A DNA stretch of 62,335 nt from Anaerolineales bacterium HSG25 (GCA_030377865.1 JAUCGA010000023.1:1-62335); one strand, 5' to 3'; counted from the stretch's first letter, positions 16,673 to 25,540 are shown. Program-made: numbers and translations. The notes: generated from the sequence alone by a model not told the origin.

Positions 16673-19009
16673 ATGAGAGTTCGTTTACTTATGGTGCTGT
16701 TGTTTTTTATTTCTATAACTGGATGTTACTGGGCAGTTCAGGCAATTCGTTATAAAACGATCACTGTTCATTTTCAGGATATTGGCAGTCAAAAAGCTGT
16801 GACCAACGTGACCTTGACCACCAATATAGAAACAGTCAATCAGCCAAATCATAACCAAGATCGGTTTACAGCCCAATTCATCGTCAACCCACTGGTCAGT
16901 ACAGCCACGATTCGGCTCGAAGTGACCTCACCCGGCTACCGCCCCGGTGGCTTGAGTTTAGCTATTCCTCGCTGGCAAATGGCCCCCAAAATCGACATCG
17001 AGCTAGAGCCACTCGAAATCAGCGGTCAACTAATCGACGCGCAAACCAATCAGCCCCTGCCCCATGTTACCCTAGAGGCCAACTCAGACAACTATCCCCA
17101 GACCATCACCAGCGATGAGACAGGACGATTTTTGTTCCAACGTTTATGGAGCGGAGACCGGATTAAAATTTTACCCCCTCCGGGTTATCAGCCCATTCCC
17201 GACATCATGCTAACCGAAGAAAATTTGGCCTTTCCTTTTGATTTAGCCTTAGAGCCGACCATGGTCAGCGGCCAAATTCTGGATGCAGACGGTGAACCGG
17301 CGGCAAATGTGCGGTTGGTTGCCGGAGCCGGTATTCGTCGCCAAGTGGTGATGACCGACGAGGATGGTAATTTTGTCTTCAACTATCTTATTCCACAAGA
17401 CCAAGTCGCCGTCGAATCACCGGAGTATCTACCCCTCGCCCAAACCATCGGCTCACAGCAGAATTTGAGCCTAACCGTCGAACCAAATGAACTACAGGTC
17501 AATCTGTGGAACAGTTATCTGGATCAGCCCATGGCCGGAGCAGAGGTTAATATTGGCGACGTGATGACTGCCACCACCGACGGTCAGGGTCGGCTTGACC
17601 TGTCTCATGTTCCGGCTCCAAGCGTAATCACGGTTACTCAACAAGGATACAATACCATCACTTTTGAGTATCAGGGCGACAATAATTTTAATGCCGAGAT
17701 GGTGCCGGGGCAGGTGATAGGCATAGTCAGAGACCGTCTCACCGGTAAACCGCTACCACGCGCCACAATCTATATCGGCTCGTCGATTAGTCAGGCTGAT
17801 GAATCTGGCCGTTTTATTATTGATACCCTTGTGGACGAGCCGCAACAGATATTGGTTAAGGCGGCGGGATATAAACGAGGATATGCCCAACTTGATAAAA
17901 GGACGATATTGACTGACACGCTCCAGCCTCCGTTTCGGGGGGAAGATGAGCAGTGGGTACAAACGAGACCCTGTCCCGATACTCCTAGTGACGCGCCACC
18001 ATGCTTAGAGCTAACAGTCGAGCCGTTCCAAGCAAAGGCCCTATACATCCCCTTTTATTACCTAAGTAACCGTGAAGCTATACTAGAATATCTCGATTTC
18101 ATCGAATCAAGTGATCAATTAAATGCTTTTGTGATTGATGTCAAAGGAGATTTTGGCCTGCTCGCTTGGGACAGTCATGTTAAATTGGTAGAGACGACCA
18201 AGGCCGATAGCGATTATAGCAATTATAGCGACTATTGGATGTCGCTAGAAGAGTTGATAACAGAAGCCAAATCTCGTCAAATCTACTCAATTGCCCGATT
18301 TGTAGTCTTCAAAGATGATCCTTTAGCCCAGAACAAGATCGAATACGCCGTTGTAAATGATGAGGGAGAAGTTTGGATTGATGGAGAAAATTTGGCTTGG
18401 AGTAATCCATTCCGAACCGAGGTGTGGCAATACAATATCGACTTAGCCAAAGAGGTGGCTGAGTTTGGCTTTGATGAAATCAATTTTGATTACATCCGTT
18501 TCCCCTCAGATGGAGATGTGACCGCGATTGTGTATGAAGAGGAGAACAGTCTCGAAACCCGTACCAGTGCCATCCGTGACTTTATGGCTGGCATGGCTGA
18601 CGCACTACGCCCCTACCCCATTTTTATTTCGGCTGATGTGTTTGGCTTGACGGTGTGGGTCACGCCCGAAACAGACATGTACATCGGTCAACGGGTTGAT
18701 GATTTAGTACCCTCTATCCATTATTTAGCCCCTATGGTCTATCCATCAACCTTTAGTAGCGGTAATTTGGGGTATGATGACCCTTCAAGCGAGCCTTATA
18801 ACGTGGTCAATCGCAGTCAGAAAGCGGCCATGAAACGAGTTCCGTCCCACGTTAAGGTGCGTCCTTGGTTACAGGCTTACTGGTACGATTTGTCAGAGAT
18901 GGAACTTTTACGTCAAGGGGCAGAGGATGCCAATGCTGACGGTTGGTCATGGTGGAATGCGGCCGGGGTGTACGATCCGGCTCTGTTTGGGGTTGAGAGC
19001 GAAGAGTAG
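16673..19009 (+). CDS. Lipoprotein with carboxypeptidase-regulatory-like repeats and a DUF4015 glycoside-hydrolase-like domain
   Basis: 778 residues. A lipoprotein signal (VLLFFISITGC, Cys18) precedes about four beta-sandwich repeats of the carboxypeptidase regulatory-like type (about residues 30-410; GRFLFQRL, GNFVFNYL, GRLDLSHV and GRFIIDTL mark their ends). A TIM-barrel domain of the DUF4015 'putative glycosyl hydrolase' family follows (about 455-775): ALYIPFYYLSNREAILEYLD, NAFVIDVKGDFG, FDEINFDYIRFPSDGD, YPIFISADVFG. The conserved Asp residues in DVKGD and FDYIRFPSDGD are candidates for catalysis. It probably acts on glycans outside the cell; the substrate is unknown. Confidence 0.85.
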   Translation: MRVRLLMVLLFFISITGCYWAVQAIRYKTITVHFQDIGSQKAVTNVTLTTNIETVNQPNHNQDRFTAQFIVNPLVSTATIRLEVTSPGYRPGGLSLAIPRWQMAPKIDIELEPLEISGQLIDAQTNQPLPHVTLEANSDNYPQTITSDETGRFLFQRLWSGDRIKILPPPGYQPIPDIMLTEENLAFPFDLALEPTMVSGQILDADGEPAANVRLVAGAGIRRQVVMTDEDGNFVFNYLIPQDQVAVESPEYLPLAQTIGSQQNLSLTVEPNELQVNLWNSYLDQPMAGAEVNIGDVMTATTDGQGRLDLSHVPAPSVITVTQQGYNTITFEYQGDNNFNAEMVPGQVIGIVRDRLTGKPLPRATIYIGSSISQADESGRFIIDTLVDEPQQILVKAAGYKRGYAQLDKRTILTDTLQPPFRGEDEQWVQTRPCPDTPSDAPPCLELTVEPFQAKALYIPFYYLSNREAILEYLDFIESSDQLNAFVIDVKGDFGLLAWDSHVKLVETTKADSDYSNYSDYWMSLEELITEAKSRQIYSIARFVVFKDDPLAQNKIEYAVVNDEGEVWIDGENLAWSNPFRTEVWQYNIDLAKEVAEFGFDEINFDYIRFPSDGDVTAIVYEEENSLETRTSAIRDFMAGMADALRPYPIFISADVFGLTVWVTPETDMYIGQRVDDLVPSIHYLAPMVYPSTFSSGNLGYDDPSSEPYNVVNRSQKAAMKRVPSHVKVRPWLQAYWYDLSEMELLRQGAEDANADGWSWWNAAGVYDPALFGVESEE

Positions 19010-19070
19010 GGTTGTTGCTTACTTAGGACACGGATAAACGCTGATTAACAAAGGAAACGGAATTAACTAA

Positions 19071-19378
19071 GGAATGAGATTTTTTTAACTTGTGCATTTG
19101 ACCGCTGATTGAAATCAGCGTCTTAAACGGAAAACCTGCTTAAGCAGGTTTCTCGTGTCAGCATAAGAATTCATTCTTATGTGAAAACGCGCAACCTTGT
19201 AGTGGTCAGCTTGATGTTGAAAAAGATTATGTCACCCTGAGCGTTTTTTGCGAAGGGTCTCACTCACCCGAATCTAGGGAGATTCGGGTGGATACTTCGC
19301 CTTCGGCTCAGTATGACATGGTTTTCAACATCATCTTGACCACCACAGAAAACGCGCAACTTATTTAGGACTCATTCC
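19071..19378. repeat. Composite intergenic palindromic repeat with GGAATGAG ends
   Basis: The left end GGAATGAG...TAACTTGTGCA and right end CGCAACTTATTTAGGACTCA (then TTCC) are inverted relatives. Inside are several unrelated hairpins (CGCTGATT/AATCAGCG, ACCTGCTTAAGCAGGT, CATAAGAATTCATTCTTATG) and the nested element at 19202-19343. The same ends surround different cores elsewhere. No gene is seen in 19010-19557. Confidence 0.5.
19202..19343. mobile_element. TGGTCAG-family palindromic element, second copy
   Basis: GTGGTCAGCTTGATGTTGAAAA at the left matches the complement of GTGGTCAAGATGATGTTGAAAA at the right. The interior carries GTCACCCTGAGC...GCTCAG(T)ATGACAT, an inverted repeat type common between bacterial genes. 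Confidence 0.65.
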
Positions 19379-19387
19379 TAAAACCAA

Positions 19388-19545
19388 GGAAGTTCCAGAA
19401 TTTAAAACCTCCCAAATTGAGCAGAGTCTCTACCCCCTCCCAGCCTCCCCCTGCTAGGGGGAGGAGCCGCTTCCCCCCTAGCAGGGGGGACTGAGGGGGG
19501 TAGAGACTCTGCTCAATTTGGGAGGTTTATTTTCTTGGAATTGCC
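19388..19545. mobile_element. GGAAGTTCC-family element, second copy
   Basis: The ends GGAAGTTCCAGAATTTAAAA and the complement of GGCAATTCCAAGAAAATAAA are inverted. The core pairs ACCTCCCAAATTGAGCAGAG with its complement and includes CCCCCTGCTAGGGGG-type palindromes. It ends 12 bp past the ParB stop codon. Confidence 0.65.
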
Positions 19546-19557
19546 TAACATGGCGAC

Positions 19558-21168
19558 TCAGCTTAGTAGCTCCACCATAATCGTCTTAAACTGCGTTTGT
19601 CCTCGCTGAACCAGCAAAAGATGCGCCCAATAGAGATACCCGCCACTATTCAGCAGATAGCGCTTTTCGCCATCATCAACTTGCTGAACCACCACCGGAC
19701 GAGGTAGAGTCTCATCGGCTCGTAACGCATCGGCGGTGGTTTCTAGCTCCTTGAAAAAGGGGTGCATGCGACTTGAGAATACCACATCAGCCTCATGCCA
19801 ATTAATTAGCTTGGCCAATATCTCGGCTCCAGACTGTTGATCGGGTTGGATAGCAGTCTGCTTGTCTTTGGGTAAAAATTGGGACAACTCGGTCAACGGA
19901 GGAATGATAACGGTTATGGGGAGTTCAATATATTGCCGCTTCACCAAATCATCAGCCTTAAGCAAAATCGCTCCTAACGCGTCATGCAAGGCTTGCAGAG
20001 CCTCATGGGTTTTTTCATCTTTGGCCCGTGAGGCAACGGTACTAACGACCAAATCGTAGTTCTCGGTCGGTAGGGTCATCAGGGAGGCGACTGTTTTGGC
20101 GGCATTGATAATCCTTTGCTCAAAACGCTGTTCGACAGTCGTTTTTGTCACCTCTAGCAGAGTAACTGGCGGCGGTGTAGATTTGGCGGCAGGCGTGATC
20201 TGTTGAGCCACTTGGCGACTGCTCCACTTTTTGGCAATGATCTCTTTGATCATCATCAGGCGTTCGAATTCGGTTTTTAAGCGCATAATTGGCCGCAGTT
20301 GTTTTTCGGTTAATTCTCCGGCCTCGGCCAAATCTTGCGCCTCAGAAGAAAGTTTGAGTAAAGCCAAATAGTTCCGTACCATACGGTCGCCAACCGCACG
20401 TCCAGTAAAAGCTTTGACCTGTTGACCGATAGCCGTTTGTAGGGCACGTTGGCTCAAAGCCTTGTCGTTACCTGTTTTGTTATACTCAATAACCAACTGC
20501 TCCTTAATCCGTTGCATAGATCGAGCTCGGGCGATGGATGGTAAATCAACCCGAGCCGCATTTTCAGCCGCTTGACGCTGATAGATAATCTCTGGATTTT
20601 TGGGTAACGCTTCTATAATACAGCGCACACTTTTAAAAGCATCTTGTCCTTGATGTACCAAAACATGATGCGCCCAAAAACGACGTTCTCCCTCACCAAC
20701 ACGATACCGAGTTTGCATCGGCTGGCTGGAGTCGTCGATTTGATAGACGTTTAATGGTTGTCGCAAGCCAACCTCGGCAATAGAACTCGCCAGAGCGAAC
20801 AAGCCTCGCTCTTCCACATCGCCCTCTTCCTCGGCTAAGGCCATGTCACTTTTACCACCCAAAACTAACAATGCTACCGGATCATCCTTTTCGGCGCGAT
20901 CGAGCAGTTCTCGGATCACTTCGGCAGGAGTAGCATCATTATCAATCAACTGTTTTCGCAAGTCAGAGGGCATAAGGTGACGGGGTTGATTGGAATCAGG
21001 AAAGATTCGGTCTAAGTTGACCATGTAAACCCGTTGCTCGGTCGGTTCAAACCCTATGTCAACTGTAGCCATGCTACTGGTAAGCTGGTCGATTGCGCTA
21101 GGTGGCTTGTTAGGCGCGTCAGTCCGTGCCCCTAAATTTCGCTGAATATTAATTTTACGTCGGGCCAT
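19558..21168 (-). CDS. ParB-like protein with an apparent second ParB-type half
   Basis: 536 residues. The N-terminal ParB/Srx segment (about 45-210) has the expected pattern VYMVNLDRIFPDSNQPRHLM and RYRVGEGERRFWAH, split by an insertion of about 65 residues. A central helical DNA-binding region (210-320) contains QRALQTAIGQQVKAFTGRAV. The C-terminal 100 residues again read like the end of a ParB nuclease-like domain (SSRMHPFFKELETTADALR, RYLLNSGGYLYWAHLLLVQR), mirroring the N-terminal WAHHVLVHQGQDAFK. It would bind a centromere-like site with ParA for segregation. I take ATG 21168 over an upstream GTG. It is 62 bp downstream of parA. Confidence 0.75.
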   Translation of the reverse strand: MARRKINIQRNLGARTDAPNKPPSAIDQLTSSMATVDIGFEPTEQRVYMVNLDRIFPDSNQPRHLMPSDLRKQLIDNDATPAEVIRELLDRAEKDDPVALLVLGGKSDMALAEEEGDVEERGLFALASSIAEVGLRQPLNVYQIDDSSQPMQTRYRVGEGERRFWAHHVLVHQGQDAFKSVRCIIEALPKNPEIIYQRQAAENAARVDLPSIARARSMQRIKEQLVIEYNKTGNDKALSQRALQTAIGQQVKAFTGRAVGDRMVRNYLALLKLSSEAQDLAEAGELTEKQLRPIMRLKTEFERLMMIKEIIAKKWSSRQVAQQITPAAKSTPPPVTLLEVTKTTVEQRFEQRIINAAKTVASLMTLPTENYDLVVSTVASRAKDEKTHEALQALHDALGAILLKADDLVKRQYIELPITVIIPPLTELSQFLPKDKQTAIQPDQQSGAEILAKLINWHEADVVFSSRMHPFFKELETTADALRADETLPRPVVVQQVDDGEKRYLLNSGGYLYWAHLLLVQRGQTQFKTIMVELLS

Positions 21169-21230
21169 AATCACTATTTGGAAGCCTTCTCACTGAGGAT
21201 AACCGTCAGTAAAAATGCTTCGACTCCTTA

Positions 21231-22022
21231 TCAAGCAGTACGTTCTACGATTTCGTCTTTTAAGCCACGATACATGTCTGCGTATCGGTTAAATTCGCTT
21301 CCTTTACAAAAAGTAAGGGGGGTTTGAGATTCGGCTGATTCTCGCACTCGGACAGAGGCTCTGATAATCGACTTAAAGACCAAATCTCCATAAATCTCTC
21401 GCACGACCTCGACCACCGTTTGGTCGTAAATGGTTCGGGTGTCGGTATTACCAATCAACAGACCCAACAGTTTTAAAGTGGGATTGTACCATTTTTGAGC
21501 CGATGAGACATACTGAATTGTATCCCCCAACGCGCCACGTCCTCCCGCACCCGGATCAACCGGAACCAGTACATAATCGCTGGCGACCAAGGCGTTCATG
21601 GTCAACTTATCCAAACTAGGCGGACAATCAATCAGCACCCAGTCGATTTTGTTGACCCCATTCACTTGGTCGATATGGGTTCTGACCCGAGTCAAACAAC
21701 TTCGGAGACGTAACTCGCCCCCCTCGATTTGAGTCTGACCACTTTTAATCGCTTTTAAGCCATCATCTGCCGGAATGACATACAATCCGTCAAAATTACT
21801 AGCCTGCATGAGTTCCCCAATCATATTATCGTTGATGAGGGCATCTGAAAGTGTCTTTTCTTCGGCATAAACGCCAAAATAGGCTTCACCCAACGTTTTC
21901 TGGGGATCAATATCGATACACAATACTCGGTATCCAGCCTCGCGTAGCGCGCCGGCCAAATTAAAAGTAGTGGTACTTTTCGCTGATCCCCCCTTGAGAT
22001 TGGTTACTGAAATAATACGCAT
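21231..22022 (-). CDS. ParA-family partition ATPase
   Basis: 263 residues with the deviant Walker A KGGSAKSTTTFNLA (the family norm is KGGxxKTT; here Ser replaces Thr at one position, which is tolerated), Walker A' IDIDPQKTL, and Walker B VLIDCPPSL. ParA ATPases move plasmid or chromosome copies along the nucleoid. No Shine-Dalgarno precedes the ATG at 22022, and a palindromic operator region lies just upstream. The order rep-like gene, parA, parB on one strand is that of a plasmid maintenance block. Confidence 0.9.
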   Translation of the reverse strand: MRIISVTNLKGGSAKSTTTFNLAGALREAGYRVLCIDIDPQKTLGEAYFGVYAEEKTLSDALINDNMIGELMQASNFDGLYVIPADDGLKAIKSGQTQIEGGELRLRSCLTRVRTHIDQVNGVNKIDWVLIDCPPSLDKLTMNALVASDYVLVPVDPGAGGRGALGDTIQYVSSAQKWYNPTLKLLGLLIGNTDTRTIYDQTVVEVVREIYGDLVFKSIIRASVRVRESAESQTPLTFCKGSEFNRYADMYRGLKDEIVERTA

Positions 22023-22048
22023 AATTTATACATTGCTACATTTTGTGA

Positions 22049-22106
22049 GTTACGTAAACCGATTACGTAACCGATAAAATATAACAAACAGGCAACATGT
22101 TACCTG
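22049..22106. promoter_or_regulatory. Two palindromes upstream of parA: candidate parS/operator
   Basis: GTTACGTAA-ACCGA-TTACGTAAC (22049-22071) is a perfect 9-bp inverted repeat, and CAGGCAACATGTTACCTG (22089-22106) is an 18-bp palindrome with one mismatched pair that overlaps the rep-like stop codon. Their position between the rep-like gene and parA suits ParA/ParB autoregulation or a centromere site. Confidence 0.5.
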
Positions 22107-23914
22107 CTATCTCTCCTAATCAAATTAAATTCAACCACCGCAGGTTCACCAATTACACTGGTGAGAGTCTGCTGAATGGTATTAATATATCGATGATTCA
22201 ACCAAGCCAAAGCGCTTTCAGTTGGCACACCGACCAAAAAATAGTTGCCGTCTCGTAATAACAATGTCGTTCCGTGAATCACCGACACATAGGTAGCTTG
22301 AGTCATCTGCCCCTGTAGCGCCTGTTTTGTCTCTTCCCAAACCAGTTGCTCTAGTGATACAGGCTCAGGTTGATAAGAGATGGGCATGTCTAACTGTTGT
22401 CCAACATCAAGGTTATTTGTCTTTACAACCGATGATGAGGATGTTGGAGATGATGCAGGTGCAGGTGTCGAACGGTTCAAATCAATCTGGGCATTATTCG
22501 CTAAACGACTCAAAGTACGAACAAAAATTGCTCCTTTGTTTGCTTTAGGTTTTGTTTCTGCCACCTCCAAAGCCGTTTGAACAGCTTGAACATATAGCTC
22601 AAAATTATCAGGATACAGCGTCTTCAAGCGTTTGTATAACATTCCGGTCGAATGAGTATCATCAAGCAATTTTTCGGTTAGGGTCACAATTGGTTCAAAA
22701 AGTTTTGTTTCAGGCGAGTTAACGTTATTTGTTTTAGTATTTAAATCTTTAAACAGTAAATATAACTGGTTAACGTTAACAGAGCCGGGTAATAAAGTGA
22801 CATTTTGGCTATTTAGAACGGATTCTGAAGTGACAAATTGTTCATTTTTTGGGGGTAAAGTGCCAGTTTGTCGCTCCATGCCGTTTGATAAAGTGTCAGA
22901 TTGTCGATTGACAGGTTGATCTAAACCGACAGATTGTCGGTTTAGTGGATTTTGTAAAGAGCTGTTTTGTCGGTTTAGAGATGGATCTGAATCGACATTT
23001 TGCCACTCTAAAGGTTTTTCTGAAGTGACAAATTGTTCATTTTGAGTGGTGTGGAGGGGAGTGGTAGAATTGGAAGGATGAGCTAAAGTGTCAATTTGGC
23101 GATTTACAGGCTCGTCTGAAGCGGCAAATTGTCGGTTTGCTGAAATATGTGAATCGACGTTTTGTCCTTTTATTGATTGTTGTGAGGCGCTATTTTGTCG
23201 GTTTAAAGACTCTGAATGGACAGATTGTCCGTTTACGTCATGGTGTAAGGTGTCATAATGGCTCTTTATATTATTGTCTAAAATGTCATTTTGTCCATTT
23301 ACGCGGCGCGGTGAAGTGTCAGGCTGTCGGTTTAGAGACTCTGGCATGGGGCTAGATTCGGGGGGTATTTGTTGAGGCGCAAGCTCATTAATAGGGCGAT
23401 AGGTCTCTAGGTTTAGAGAGCCTTGACGCGTTTGTATCAGTTCAACTTGTTGCTTGAGCTTAATTTCATCTTCTGGAACGACAGGATCTTCCATAAGAAT
23501 CTCCATGACAAAGCCGACTCGTTTCCCTTTTCCTTGCCGAGTTTCGTAGGCATAGCGTAAACGGGGAATAAATAGGGCTAAATATTTCGCTTTTTCATCG
23601 TGAGGGATGATGGCGCGCCACGGTTTATCGTTTGGGATTGGTTTGTGTTTGAACCAGCGGAGTAATGTCCGTTTGTGGATACTGAGGGCGTTGGCAAGCT
23701 CTTGCAGACTGCATACAACCTGCTTAGTGCCATTATTTTGACGAGGGGAATCAACACATAGGCTACGGAGCAAGAGGATAAGACACCATCTTTCCGAGCC
23801 GAGGCGAGGCAACCATTTTTGAATACCGTATAGTGAAGTAGATAGCGCACGTTCAGGAGCGACAATCGCGGCTCTTGCACTCAAATATACTGGGTTTAAA
23901 GAAAGGTCTGACAT
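22100..23914 (-). CDS. Replication-initiator-like protein: N-terminal HTH, repeat array, DnaA-N-like C-terminus
   Basis: 604 residues. Residues about 60-100 hold a helix-turn-helix (SLQELANALSIHKRTLLRWF) in a region like plasmid/phage replication or DNA-binding proteins. Residues about 190-385 are an array of about 14 degenerate 13-14-residue repeats (LNRQNSSLQNPLNRQSVGL and relatives). The last 85 residues (VWEETKQALQGQMTQATYVS, then LVGVPTESALAWLNHRY) resemble the N-terminal domain of DnaA, which recruits helicase. The combination suggests an initiator that binds an origin and engages the replisome; this is inference. It is the first gene of a unit with parA and parB. Confidence 0.6.
   Translation of the reverse strand: MSDLSLNPVYLSARAAIVAPERALSTSLYGIQKWLPRLGSERWCLILLLRSLCVDSPRQNNGTKQVVCSLQELANALSIHKRTLLRWFKHKPIPNDKPWRAIIPHDEKAKYLALFIPRLRYAYETRQGKGKRVGFVMEILMEDPVVPEDEIKLKQQVELIQTRQGSLNLETYRPINELAPQQIPPESSPMPESLNRQPDTSPRRVNGQNDILDNNIKSHYDTLHHDVNGQSVHSESLNRQNSASQQSIKGQNVDSHISANRQFAASDEPVNRQIDTLAHPSNSTTPLHTTQNEQFVTSEKPLEWQNVDSDPSLNRQNSSLQNPLNRQSVGLDQPVNRQSDTLSNGMERQTGTLPPKNEQFVTSESVLNSQNVTLLPGSVNVNQLYLLFKDLNTKTNNVNSPETKLFEPIVTLTEKLLDDTHSTGMLYKRLKTLYPDNFELYVQAVQTALEVAETKPKANKGAIFVRTLSRLANNAQIDLNRSTPAPASSPTSSSSVVKTNNLDVGQQLDMPISYQPEPVSLEQLVWEETKQALQGQMTQATYVSVIHGTTLLLRDGNYFLVGVPTESALAWLNHRYINTIQQTLTSVIGEPAVVEFNLIRRDSR
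22800..23345. repeat. Degenerate 39-42 bp repeats inside the initiator-like gene
   Basis: Plus-strand strings such as TTGTCGGTTTA, GACAGATTGTC and GACAAATTGTTC recur about every 39-42 bp across the segment. The spacing is a multiple of three, so the protein repeat and DNA repeat coincide. Confidence 0.6.
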
Positions 23915-24036
23915 GACAGGACCGGTCTCAAAGATTCAGCTAATTGGGCATCAACATTCAGGCTTTGGTAAATTTTGGAAGCCTGATAGTTGATGGCTGA
24001 ATACGCGTAAATAACAATTTCTTATGTTGACCTAAC

Positions 24037-24066
24037 TTGACACGACATACTCCCTTATGGTATAGT
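24037..24066 (+). promoter_or_regulatory. Sigma70-type promoter of a candidate small RNA
   Basis: TTGACA (24037-24042), an 18-bp spacer, and TATAGT (24061-24066), pointing away from the initiator-like gene. Confidence 0.6.
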
Positions 24067-24072
24067 TCCTCT

Positions 24073-24190
24073 GTTCGTTTTTAACAAACAGCAACATAAT
24101 AGCCTCTTGTAGGCTTATCAGGTACTCACCGATAAAGTAATTGATTATATGTGAGGATAAAGAGGCTCGCGACAACGAGTCTCTTTTTTT
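24073..24190 (+). ncRNA. Candidate small RNA in the replication control region
   Basis: The promoter at 24037-24066 and the terminator at 24159-24190 delimit about 118 nt with no open frame of note. Predicted hairpins: CTGTTCGTT/AACAAACAG with a TTT loop (24071-24091, at the very 5' end), AGCCT/AGGCT, and the terminator stem. It is antisense to the region just upstream of the initiator-like gene, the place where plasmid countertranscribed RNAs lie. Function is inferred from position only. Confidence 0.5.
24159..24190 (+). terminator. Rho-independent terminator
   Basis: AGAGGCTCG-CGACAA-CGAGTCTCT (one G-T pair) followed by eight T residues. Confidence 0.8.
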
Positions 24191-24276
24191 TATTAATCGC
24201 TTTTATTGCGAATCAAGTTAAGCTAAATGATTATAATGAAATTATATGCAAAGATGTCCATCGAGTCAAAAATCGT

Positions 24277-24305
24277 TTGTAATTTTTGGGGGTAGGTGCT
24301 ATAAT
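24277..24305 (+). promoter_or_regulatory. Promoter of the ExeA/TniB-like ATPase gene
   Basis: TTGTAA, a 17-bp spacer, and TATAAT (24300-24305), 32 bp before the ATG at 24337. Confidence 0.55.
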
Positions 24306-24336
24306 TAGCATTATTTGAGGGTAAGTGTGAATATCT

Positions 24337-25137
24337 ATGCTCGATTTAGATCCATTGGGGCTAGTTGAAGCTCCGTTTTCATTGTCGCCTGACCCGCGTT
24401 ACTTTTATGTGTCGCTTCAACACAAGACTGCGTTGGCTAAGGCTAACTATGCTATTGAACAACGGCAAGGGTTGTCGGTAATCTTTGGTGATATTGGAGT
24501 CGGTAAGACAACGGTCGCGCGGCGGTTATACCAAGTTTACCGAGACCGCACCGATTACTATACCGCCTATATTCCAACACCAATTTATCCGTCAGACTTT
24601 CAGTTCTTAAAAGATATTTGTGCCGAGTTTGGTTTAAGTGCCAAACGAAGCAAACAAAAACAACTCACCGCTTTTGAGGAGTTCCTAATCAATGGATATC
24701 GTGAAAACAAAACGGTTTTGTTGATTATTGATGAAGGTCAAGGATTGATTGGACAACAGTTTGAGTTGATTCGTCTTTTGTTAAACTTTGAGACGGATAC
24801 CCAAAAGTTGATTCAGATTGTTCTGATTGGGCAAAATGAATTACGGAACAAGTTGCGTCTTAAGCGAGCCTTAAATTCGCGGGTCGCAACACGTTCTACT
24901 TTAGAGCCGTTGCATTTTGAAGATACACGTTCAATGATTAACTTTCGGGTCATGGTTGCCGGGCGGCAACATCCACTGTTTACCGAAGATGCCTTGATGA
25001 AAATTTATAACCATAGCCGAGGCATGCCTCGTGATATTTGTGTGATTGGCTTAAATATTTTACCCATTGCGGTCTTGAACCGTGTCTCTATTGTTGAAGA
25101 TATCCTCGTTGATGAGGTTATACGGGAACTACAGTAA
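24337..25137 (+). CDS. AAA+ ATPase of the ExeA/TniB type
   Basis: 266 residues. It starts with the family's typical LVEAPFSLSPDPRYFY, then Walker A GDIGVGKTT (about 50-58), Walker B VLLIIDEGQ, sensor 1 LIGQNEL and an arginine-rich sensor region. Relatives serve as transposition regulators (TniB), secretion ATPases (ExeA) or phage/plasmid DNA-handling ATPases. Next to a replication/partition block, a DNA-handling role is most plausible. Its stop codon overlaps the ATG of the next gene (TAATG), so the two are translationally coupled. No transposase or integrase is adjacent. Confidence 0.8.
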   Translation: MLDLDPLGLVEAPFSLSPDPRYFYVSLQHKTALAKANYAIEQRQGLSVIFGDIGVGKTTVARRLYQVYRDRTDYYTAYIPTPIYPSDFQFLKDICAEFGLSAKRSKQKQLTAFEEFLINGYRENKTVLLIIDEGQGLIGQQFELIRLLLNFETDTQKLIQIVLIGQNELRNKLRLKRALNSRVATRSTLEPLHFEDTRSMINFRVMVAGRQHPLFTEDALMKIYNHSRGMPRDICVIGLNILPIAVLNRVSIVEDILVDEVIRELQ

Positions 25138-25484
25138 TGCCAAAACAAACAATACCTAGTGAAAGTGAAGGAACTTTTGCCCGTTTATATGATGTTCAAG
25201 AGGAGCTAAAACGTACCAATACCAAACCTCTTGGCCGACCTCGTAAAAAGATTCAGCGCAAACCAACGACTGTTCATTTAACACCTGCCGAAAAGCGTAA
25301 CATGGCCGAATTAAAAATGTTACTTGACGAACACCTCTCCATTAATCAGAGTGAACTGGCCGGAATAGCGATCAGTTCGTTAAACGCGCTTATGCAAAAC
25401 AAAGGCAAAACAGCCTTGGCAAATGGAGTCGTTTATGATATTGATTCTTTCCGTGAACTAGTTTATGGTTTTATAAATTCATAA
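25137..25484 (+). CDS. Small putative DNA-binding protein coupled to the ATPase
   Basis: 115 residues. A basic AT-hook-like stretch (KPLGRPRKKIQRKPTTVHL, about 24-45; GRPRKK is the AT-hook core) precedes helices LTPAEKRNMAELKMLLDEHL and INQSELAGIAISSL that read like a ribbon-helix-helix or similar small DNA-binding domain. It probably works with the ATPase encoded in overlap upstream, for example as an accessory protein in replication or copy control. The exact family is not recognised. Confidence 0.55.
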   Translation: MPKQTIPSESEGTFARLYDVQEELKRTNTKPLGRPRKKIQRKPTTVHLTPAEKRNMAELKMLLDEHLSINQSELAGIAISSLNALMQNKGKTALANGVVYDIDSFRELVYGFINS

Positions 25485-25540
25485 AATTGTAAACTTATAA
25501 AATTGTAAAATTATAAAGTCGTAAAATCATGACGTTAACA

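Noticed and set aside
24337..25484. Tn7-like or Tn5053-like transposon based on the TniB-type ATPase
   Set aside because: No DDE transposase, TnsC partner set, or terminal repeats were found around it; association with the partition block is more economical.
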